This document shows positions 59,079-64,000 of a DNA stretch of 64,000 bases, in pieces (the stretch's first letter is position 1; the number at the start of each line of letters is the position of its first letter). A program made the position numbers and the translations under genes. Location: contig NZ_CP034539.1 in NCBI RefSeq assembly GCF_003963535.1, positions 5,208,001 to 5,272,000 of the forward strand, written 5' to 3'. This DNA is from Streptomyces cyaneochromogenes. GTDB lineage: Bacteria > Actinomycetota > Actinomycetes > Streptomycetales > Streptomycetaceae. Below the pieces are notes generated by a model. It saw only the letters and a program-made list of their open reading frames with translations, did no database searches and was not told the DNA's origin.

Positions 59079-59237
59079 GCCCGCTCAGCGCCTTGGTTGT
59101 GAAGGGCTGACGCGCGGGCCGGGCCCGCGTTCGCTGCCAATATCAACGTCGCCACGGCGACCACCGCGGCAGCGAAGCCCCGGGTGTATCGCTCGGTGGA
59201 GCTGGTGCGTTCCTGCACGGCGACCTCGCAACAGCTG

Positions 59238-59271
59238 TAGGTTAAGCGCGTTTAATACGCGGTTTAACCTA
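59238..59271. promoter_or_regulatory. AT-rich dyad, operator candidate of the XRE-TPR gene
   Basis: TAGGTTAAGCGCG (59238-59250) and CGCGGTTTAACCTA (59258-59271) form an imperfect 34-bp dyad with a TTTAATA centre, located about 46 bp before the XRE-TPR start. Its AT-richness stands out here and includes likely promoter elements; autoregulation is plausible. Confidence 0.55.
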
Positions 59272-59316
59272 GGGGCGCCGGACTCCAACGGCAAGGGGCG
59301 CAGGGGGAGTTGAGCG

Positions 59317-60666
59317 ATGTCGGAGCGTGACGACCCAGCGATCATCGGACGCAGAGTCCAGCAGCTGCGGGCCGACCGCGGCCTGACGCAGCGGCAGTTG
59401 GCGGAGCCCGCGTACACCCCCGCCTACATCTCCACCCTGGAGGCCGGCCGCGTCCGTGCCTCCGACGACGCGCTGCGGCACATCGCCGAGCGGCTCGGGG
59501 TCGCCTTCGAGGAGCTCGCCACCGGACGCCCCGCCCACCTCGTCACGGACCTGCGCCTGCGGCTGACCGAGGCGCAGCGCGCCCTCGCCACCGGCGATGC
59601 CGAGGCGGCGGCCGGGCGGTACGCCGCGCTGCTCGCCGAGGCGGAGGCACACGGGTTCGCCGAAGAGCAGGCGACCGCGCTGCTCGGGCTCGGCGAGTGC
59701 GGCATCGACGTCGGTGAACTCACCTCCGCCCGCCGTCACTTCGAACGCGCCGAGCGCCTGCTCGCCGAGGCCGACGCCCCGCTGCCCGCCCGCGTCCCGG
59801 CCCTGCGCGGGAGAGCCGTGTCCCACTACCTCGCCGGTGAACTCCGTTACGCCGTCTACCTCCTCGAATCCACCCTCGACGAGCTCAACCGCGGCGGACT
59901 GCACGACCCCGACGCCCTCCTCCTGCTCTACGCCAGCGTCATCGGCCCCTACATGGACATGGGCGCCCACGCCCGCGCCGCCCAGGCCGCCGAGTACGCC
60001 CTCGCCCTCGCCCCGAAGGCCGCGGACCCGGCCCTGGTCGCCCGTATGCACCGCTCCGTCGCCCGCACCCTCCTCGCCGAGGGCAGGATCGCGGAGGCCG
60101 ACGCCTCCCTCGCCAAGGCCGCCGAGCTGTACCGGCAACTGCAGATCCGCACCGAACTCGCCAACTGCCACTGGATGCGGGGCTACGTCTACGCCCAGAA
60201 CGGCGACCTGGAACGCGCCGAGGCCGAACTGCGCGAGGCCCGGGCCATGCTCACCGCCCAGCGCGCCGCCCTCTACACCAGCCAGGTCGCCGTCGAACTC
60301 GCCGACGTACTGCACCGGCGCGGCAAGTCGGAAGAGGCCGCCGCCCTCCTCCACGAGGTGCTCAGTGACCTCAGCCCCGAACGCGGCGCCCTGCACTCCG
60401 CGGCCGCCCACCGCCTCCTCGGCATCATCGCCGAGGACGCCCGCGACACCGAGACGGCCGAGGAGCACTACGTCCGCGCCCTGAGCCTGTTGGAACGCGC
60501 GGGCGCGGCGGGTGACCTGGCTGACCTGTGCCGCCTGCTGGGCGACCTGCTCCGCCGCACGGGCCGTGTGGAGGCGGCCCTGGACGCATACCGAACGGGC
60601 CTGGGCCACCGCACGGCCCCCGGCACCACCACCCTGGGCCCGGCCCCCGCACAGCCACCTCTGTGA
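59317..60666 (+). CDS. XRE regulator with TPR repeats
   Basis: Protein of 449 residues. The XRE HTH is at residues about 10-66 (IIGRRVQQLRADRGLTQRQLAEPAYTPAYISTLEAGRVRASDDALRHIAERL). About ten TPR-like helical pairs follow (LLGLGECGIDVGELTSARRHFERAERLL; LEHYVRALSLLERAG pattern). Proteins of this type include RRNPP-like peptide sensors in Gram-positive bacteria and AfsR-like TPR regulators in Streptomyces. RBS GGGGGAG precedes ATG 59317. A dyad upstream suggests autoregulation. Confidence 0.85.
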   Translation: MSERDDPAIIGRRVQQLRADRGLTQRQLAEPAYTPAYISTLEAGRVRASDDALRHIAERLGVAFEELATGRPAHLVTDLRLRLTEAQRALATGDAEAAAGRYAALLAEAEAHGFAEEQATALLGLGECGIDVGELTSARRHFERAERLLAEADAPLPARVPALRGRAVSHYLAGELRYAVYLLESTLDELNRGGLHDPDALLLLYASVIGPYMDMGAHARAAQAAEYALALAPKAADPALVARMHRSVARTLLAEGRIAEADASLAKAAELYRQLQIRTELANCHWMRGYVYAQNGDLERAEAELREARAMLTAQRAALYTSQVAVELADVLHRRGKSEEAAALLHEVLSDLSPERGALHSAAAHRLLGIIAEDARDTETAEEHYVRALSLLERAGAAGDLADLCRLLGDLLRRTGRVEAALDAYRTGLGHRTAPGTTTLGPAPAQPPL

Positions 60667-60667
60667 G

Positions 60668-60825
60668 GAACCCAAGGCCGAGTACGGGCTCCACCGCTTA
60701 GCCTGCGCCCCGCCCTCCCCCCGGCCCTCCCCTCACTCAGCGACGCCCGCCCCTTCGGCACCCACCCCACAGCCCTCTCCGGAACGAACCCAAGGCTTTC
60801 CACAGGTCCCACCGGTTAGCCTTCG
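60668..60825 (+). repeat. imperfect 118-bp-period repeat before the permease gene
   Basis: GAACCCAAGGC (60668-60678) and TTAGCCT (60698-60704) recur at 60786-60796 and 60816-60822 with the same spacing. In the second copy AAGGCT ... AGCCTT is an inverted repeat and lies 35 bp before the permease start. It may be a regulatory dyad or a promoter duplicate. Confidence 0.4.
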
Positions 60826-60856
60826 CGGGGACATCCGGACAGGTGGGGACAGGCGC

Positions 60857-61861
60857 GTGGAGAACCAGCGGACCGTGGTCGACGGGCTGCGGCTCGGTAT
60901 GCGCGCGCTCGTGTACGCCGTGCTCGGCGGTGCCGCGCTCCTCGCCGTCGCCACGGTCGCCTCGGTCCTCGGCCCGATGCTCGCGCTCGACCTGTACACC
61001 CCGCCCGTCGCCGCCTGGTGGACCGTCTTCACGGCGATCGCGGTGCAGGGCGTGCCCTTCCTGCTGCTCGGGACGGTCGTCTCGGCGGCGGTCGGCGCCT
61101 TCGTGCCGGAGAAGGTGTTCAGCCGGCTGCTGCCCCGCAACCAGGCCCTCGCCGTGCCCGTCGCGGGCGCGGCCGGTGTCGTCCTGCCGGGCTGCGAGTG
61201 CGCGTCCGTGCCGGTGGCCGGGAGCCTGATGCGGCGTGGGGTCGCCCCGGCCGCCGCCCTCGCCTTCCTCCTCTCCGCGCCCGCCATCAACCCGGTCGTC
61301 CTCGTCGCCACGTCCGTCGCCTTCCCCGGGCAGCCGCAGATGGTCCTCGCCCGGCTCGTCGCCTCGCTGGCCACGGCCGTGACGATGGGCTGGCTGTGGG
61401 CCCGGTTCGGCCGCGAGGAGTGGCTGCGGCCGCCGAAACGGCACACCGGCCCCGGCGCTTCCGGCCTGCGCGCCTTCACCGCCGGGCTCCAGCACGACTT
61501 CCTGCACGCGGGCGGCTTCCTCGTCCTCGGCGCGGCGGCCGCGGCGACCTTCAACATCGCCGTGCCGCGTTCGGTCCTGGACCTCTTCACCGGCTCGCCC
61601 TGGCTGTCGGTGCTGCTCCTGGCGCTGCTCGCGGTCGTGCTGTGCGTGTGCAGCGAGGCGGACGCGTTCGTCGCCGCGTCCCTGACCGGCTTCTCGCCGA
61701 CCGCGCGGCTGGCGTTCATGGTGGTCGGCCCGATGGTGGACCTGAAGCTGATCGCCCTCCAGGCGGGCACCTTCGGACGCTCCTTCGCCCTGCGGTTCTC
61801 GTCCGTGACGTGGGTCGTGGCCGTGGTGAGCAGCGTGCTGGTGGGGTGGTGGGTGCTGTGA
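60857..61861 (+). CDS. UPF0718/DUF318 permease (YraQ family)
   Basis: Protein of 334 residues with eight hydrophobic segments. The conserved core is GVVLPGCECASVPVAGSLMRRGVAPAAALAFLLSAPAINPVVLVATSVAF, whose Cys, Gly and Pro residues mark the family, and LCVCSEADAFVAASL in the second half. Members have been proposed as metal or arsenic permeases, and in Streptomyces this permease with its TIGR03943 partner occurs in the Zur (zinc) regulon. I do not see a Zur box here. GTG 60857 fits the frame and a nearby GGGGAC. The gene overlaps the next by 4 bp (GTGA). Confidence 0.83.
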   Translation: MENQRTVVDGLRLGMRALVYAVLGGAALLAVATVASVLGPMLALDLYTPPVAAWWTVFTAIAVQGVPFLLLGTVVSAAVGAFVPEKVFSRLLPRNQALAVPVAGAAGVVLPGCECASVPVAGSLMRRGVAPAAALAFLLSAPAINPVVLVATSVAFPGQPQMVLARLVASLATAVTMGWLWARFGREEWLRPPKRHTGPGASGLRAFTAGLQHDFLHAGGFLVLGAAAAATFNIAVPRSVLDLFTGSPWLSVLLLALLAVVLCVCSEADAFVAASLTGFSPTARLAFMVVGPMVDLKLIALQAGTFGRSFALRFSSVTWVVAVVSSVLVGWWVL

Positions 61862-62664
61862 GGCGGTACGGCCCCGCGGTGCTGCTGCTCCTGACGGGCG
61901 CGGCGATCCTGCGGATCTCCCTGTTCAGCGAGCTGTATCTGCGGTATGTGCAGGCGGGGCTACGGCCATACCTGGTCGTGTCCGGGTTTCTGCTGGTGCT
62001 GCTGGCGGTGGCCGCGGCGGTCGTCGCGCGACCGGAACAGGAACCGCACGCCGAGCAGGGCCGGCACACAGAGCACGGTGAACAGGCCGGCCGCGATCAG
62101 CAACGCGAGCACGGCGAGCACGACGAGTCCGGCGAGGATTCCCACGCCCACGATCAGCACGGCGGCCACCATAGCCCCCGCGTCGCCTGGCTCCTCACCC
62201 TCCCCGCCCTCGCCCTCCTGCTCTTCCCGCCGCCCGCCCTCGGCTCCTACAGCGCCGAACGCGAGGCCGAGCAGCGGGCGGCGCAAGGGGTCGGGGCCTT
62301 CCCGGCGCTGCCGTCCGGGAACCCGCTGGAGCTGACGCTCGCCGAGTTCGGCTCCCGGGCGATCTACGACAGCGGACGCTCGCTCGCGGGCCGTACGGTC
62401 CGGCTGACCGGCTTCGTCACCCGGGACGGCGAGGGCACCTGGTACGTCACCCGCCTCCTCGTCGCCTGCTGCGCCGCCGACGCCACCACCAGCAAGGTCG
62501 AGATCCGGGGTGCGGACGCGCCGCCCGTCGACGCCTGGGTCACCGTCACCGGCACCTGGCACCCCAAGGGCGAGCTCGGCACGGACGGGGCCTGGCCGCC
62601 TGTCCTGGACGCCGTGTCGGTACGGCGGATCACGCAGCCGGCGAACCCGTACGAGAAGCGTTGA
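61858..62664 (+). CDS. TIGR03943 family putative permease subunit
   Basis: Protein of 268 residues. Two N-terminal hydrophobic helices, then a long His/Glu-rich linker (about residues 60-105, EQEPHAEQGRHTEHGEQAGR ... HAHDQHGGHHS) that would bind zinc or other metals, then a hydrophobic segment and a C-terminal OB-like domain (TVRLTGFVTRDGEGTWYVTRLLVACCAADATTSKVEIRG). The start overlaps the UPF0718 stop by 4 bp, so the two proteins form one translationally coupled pair and probably one complex for metal handling. Confidence 0.86.
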   Translation: MRRYGPAVLLLLTGAAILRISLFSELYLRYVQAGLRPYLVVSGFLLVLLAVAAAVVARPEQEPHAEQGRHTEHGEQAGRDQQREHGEHDESGEDSHAHDQHGGHHSPRVAWLLTLPALALLLFPPPALGSYSAEREAEQRAAQGVGAFPALPSGNPLELTLAEFGSRAIYDSGRSLAGRTVRLTGFVTRDGEGTWYVTRLLVACCAADATTSKVEIRGADAPPVDAWVTVTGTWHPKGELGTDGAWPPVLDAVSVRRITQPANPYEKR

Positions 62665-62702
62665 GGGTCGGTGAAAGGGTGCTCGCCGGGGGCCGCAGAC
62701 GG

Positions 62703-62727
62703 GTTTCGTGGGGCGGGCCACGGGTAG
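62703..62727 (+). promoter_or_regulatory. sigma-B-like promoter candidate
   Basis: GTTT (62703-62706) followed after 15 bases by GGGTAG (62722-62727) resembles the Streptomyces SigB/SigH consensus GNNT-N14-16-GGGTAY. It is 87 bp before the GAF-ANTAR start. The last base deviates. Confidence 0.35.
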
Positions 62728-62814
62728 TCGGGCGTCGTCCGGGGCGGGCGGTGAGATGGCCGTCGAGCGGGGTCCCTGGATCCAGCAGGCCGCGCTCGGA
62801 ACGAGGAGGCTGCC

Positions 62815-63576
62815 GTGCGGCCCAAAGACGAGCAACGAGGCGAGCGGGGCCGGGAGTGTGCCGGTCCCGCGGACGCGATCGCCGAGGGCGTACGCGACGC
62901 GGGGCCCGGCGACATCCCGGCGCGGCTGTGCGACGTCGCCGTACGACTGCTGCCCGTGACCGGCGCGAGCGTGTCGCTGCACAGTGACGGCATGCCGGTC
63001 CAGCTGGGGGCGAGCAACGCGCAGGCCGCGTATGTGACGGAGATCCAGGCCACGCTGGGCGACGGTCCCTGCCAGTCCGCCGCGGAGAGCGGGGCGCCGG
63101 TGCTGGCCTGCGATCTGACGGCGGGGCGGGACGTGCTGCGCTGGCCGGTCTTCGCCCAGCAGGCCACGGCCGCCGGGGTGCGGGCGGTGTACTCGATGCC
63201 GCTCGGCAGCGACACGGTGTGCGTGGGCACGCTCGACCTCTACCGGGACACCCCCGGCGACCTCACCGAGCACGACCTGCGGACGGCGCGCCTGATGGCC
63301 GGGATGATGACCGTGGCGCTGATGGCGCTGTCGCGCGCGGACGAGGCGGGCGACCTCGACGACGAACGCTGGCTGAGCGGCCTGACCACCGACCATGACC
63401 AGGTCTACCAGGCCACCGGCATGATCATGGCCCAGCTGGGCGTCGGCACGGACGAGGCGCTGGCCCGCCTGCGCGCCCACGCCTTCGCACACGGCCGTAC
63501 GGCGCTGGACGTGGCCCAGGACGTGGTGGCACACCGGCTGCGCTTCGACCGGGACCAGGACCAGGACCAGGCCTAG
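62815..63576 (+). CDS. GAF-ANTAR domain protein
   Basis: Protein of 253 residues. A GAF domain is at about 30-165 (LCDVAVRLLPVTGASVSLHSDGMPVQLGASNAQAAYVTEIQATLGDGPCQSA). The ANTAR RNA-binding domain is at about 190-245 (YQATGMIMAQLGVGTDEALARLRAHAFAHGRTALDVAQDVV), with the helical pattern that binds dual-hexaloop RNA in terminators. Such proteins act in transcription antitermination. GTG 62815 follows GAGGAGGCTGCC. No ANTAR-target dual hairpin is evident in this window. Confidence 0.87.
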   Translation: MRPKDEQRGERGRECAGPADAIAEGVRDAGPGDIPARLCDVAVRLLPVTGASVSLHSDGMPVQLGASNAQAAYVTEIQATLGDGPCQSAAESGAPVLACDLTAGRDVLRWPVFAQQATAAGVRAVYSMPLGSDTVCVGTLDLYRDTPGDLTEHDLRTARLMAGMMTVALMALSRADEAGDLDDERWLSGLTTDHDQVYQATGMIMAQLGVGTDEALARLRAHAFAHGRTALDVAQDVVAHRLRFDRDQDQDQA

Positions 63577-63610
63577 GCCGTACGGGCCGGCCCGCCTAGG
63601 ATCTTCGACC

Positions 63611-63775
63611 ATGGTTGAGAAGGTGGGAAACTTCGTGCCGGACGACGACCCTCGGCTGGCCGAGGTCGTGGCCCTGGTGCGGAAGGGCAAGAAGATCCGG
63701 GCGATCAAGCTCTACCGGCAGATCACCGGGGCGGACTTCCAGGAGGCCAACGAGGCGGTGGAGCGCATCAGTTGA
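63611..63775 (+). CDS. ribosomal L7/L12 C-terminal-domain-like small protein
   Basis: Protein of 54 residues (too short for most gene callers). Residues 18-53 (PRLAEVVALVRKGKKIRAIKLYRQITGADFQEANEAVERI) match the helix-turn-helix part of the ribosomal bL12 C-terminal domain (KxxxIKxxRExTGxxLKEAKxxVE pattern), lacking the rest. Similar mini-proteins occur in Streptomyces. The start ATG 63611 has no strong SD, but TTCGACC upstream and tight frame support it. Role unknown; it may bind translation factors. Confidence 0.65.
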   Translation: MVEKVGNFVPDDDPRLAEVVALVRKGKKIRAIKLYRQITGADFQEANEAVERIS

Positions 63776-63819
63776 GCGTGCGCGTCAGTTGAGCATGCGC
63801 GTCAGTTGAGCGTGCGCAT
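63769..63819. repeat. 17-bp tandem repeats (3 copies)
   Basis: CAGTTGAGCGTGCGCGT recurs three times in tandem with single-base changes (63769, 63786, 63803), starting at the stop codon of the L7/L12-like gene; a degenerate fourth copy (CGGTTGACGCGC) follows. Confidence 0.85.
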
Positions 63820-63910
63820 CGGTTGACGCGCGGGGCGGTCGTGCGTATCGGCTGACCGCGCGGGGCTGCCGTGCCGCTCCGCCGCGGCGGCCACCTCGGT
63901 CCCCCGTCGG

Positions 63911-64000
63911 TTACACGTCCTCCCTCCCCCGCTTCCTCGCCTCCGTCAGCCGGCGGGCGCCCAGTTCGACGGCCGCCGAGGTGGCGTCGGAAGGGACCTC
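63911..64000 (-). CDS. partial CDS, C-terminal end only
   Basis: The minus strand is open from the window end to a TAA at 63911-63913 and encodes 29 residues beginning EVPSDATSAAVELGARRLTE and ending in a basic/acidic RKRGREDV tail. The frame and composition look coding, but the fragment is too short to assign. The gene continues beyond the window. Confidence 0.5.
   Translation of the reverse strand, partial: EVPSDATSAAVELGARRLTEARKRGREDV

Noticed and set aside
1..64000. CRISPR array, rRNA or tRNA genes
   Set aside because: No regularly spaced repeats with unique spacers and no recognisable tRNA cloverleaf or rRNA sequence was seen; a tRNA scan would settle it.

Overview
The window reads as chromosomal DNA of a Streptomyces (or a very close actinomycete). 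GC content is very high with strong third-position GC bias, GTG starts are frequent, and many products are typical of the genus: mycothiol-dependent enzymes, SpoIIE/PP2C phosphatases, XRE-DUF5753/DUF397 pairs, snapalysin with its LysR regulator, an ANTAR protein and a MocR regulator. A perfect 14-bp parS palindrome 36 bp before aspS suggests the segment lies in the origin-proximal core of a linear chromosome.

Layout. 1-9.4 kb: housekeeping and lipid metabolism (MFS fragment, methyltransferase, mycothiol-dependent isomerase family, nitrilase, LURP-one-related protein, M18 aminopeptidase, large acyl-CoA dehydrogenase, intradiol-dioxygenase-like lipoprotein, SseB protein). 9.4-13 kb: TetR/MFS efflux pair with a clear divergent operator cluster, then pirin. 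13-19.5 kb: AI-2E-family permease overlapping tail-to-tail with a PAS-GAF-PP2C-ATPase regulator, parS, aspS and a second intradiol-dioxygenase-like protein. 19.5-26 kb: two secreted FG-GAP/VCBS proteins and small secreted or cytosolic proteins. 26-34 kb: metG, a vWA protein with three near-identical 43-residue repeats, a PhoX-type Tat phosphatase behind a PHO box, and snpR/snpA. 34-47.5 kb: FUSC transporter with an endonuclease/phosphatase-family protein, alpha/beta hydrolase with a divergent MocR regulator, membrane proteins, a second PP2C phosphatase, a 791-residue Pro/Gln-rich protein and a secreted beta-propeller/Ig-like protein.

47.7-59.1 kb is the accessory region of most interest. It encodes three dissimilar secreted toxin-like proteins: an NPP1/NLP necrosis-inducing protein, a ricin-A-like ribosome-inactivating protein (RIP), and a small aerolysin/ETX-MTX2-like protein. 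Between them lie a WhiJ-like regulatory set (anti-sigma-type ATPase, XRE-DUF5753, DUF397) and an XRE-nSTAND-WD40 ATPase. All three toxin genes carry the same 33-34 bp dyad element (ATTGATYGMCCTGA ... GSCRATCAAC) in the same orientation in their upstream regions. Two orphan copies lie in a gene-free stretch beside a truncated DUF397 copy, which looks like a duplicated toxin module whose toxin has been lost. I propose that this is a co-regulated anti-eukaryotic toxin island. Directly downstream sits an IscB RNA-guided nuclease with a recognisable HEARO/omega-RNA, and a Uma2-family nuclease.

59.1-64 kb returns to ordinary genes: XRE-TPR regulator, UPF0718 permease with TIGR03943 partner, GAF-ANTAR protein, a 54-residue L7/L12-like protein and the 3' end of an unidentified gene. 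I recognised no tRNA, rRNA or CRISPR array.
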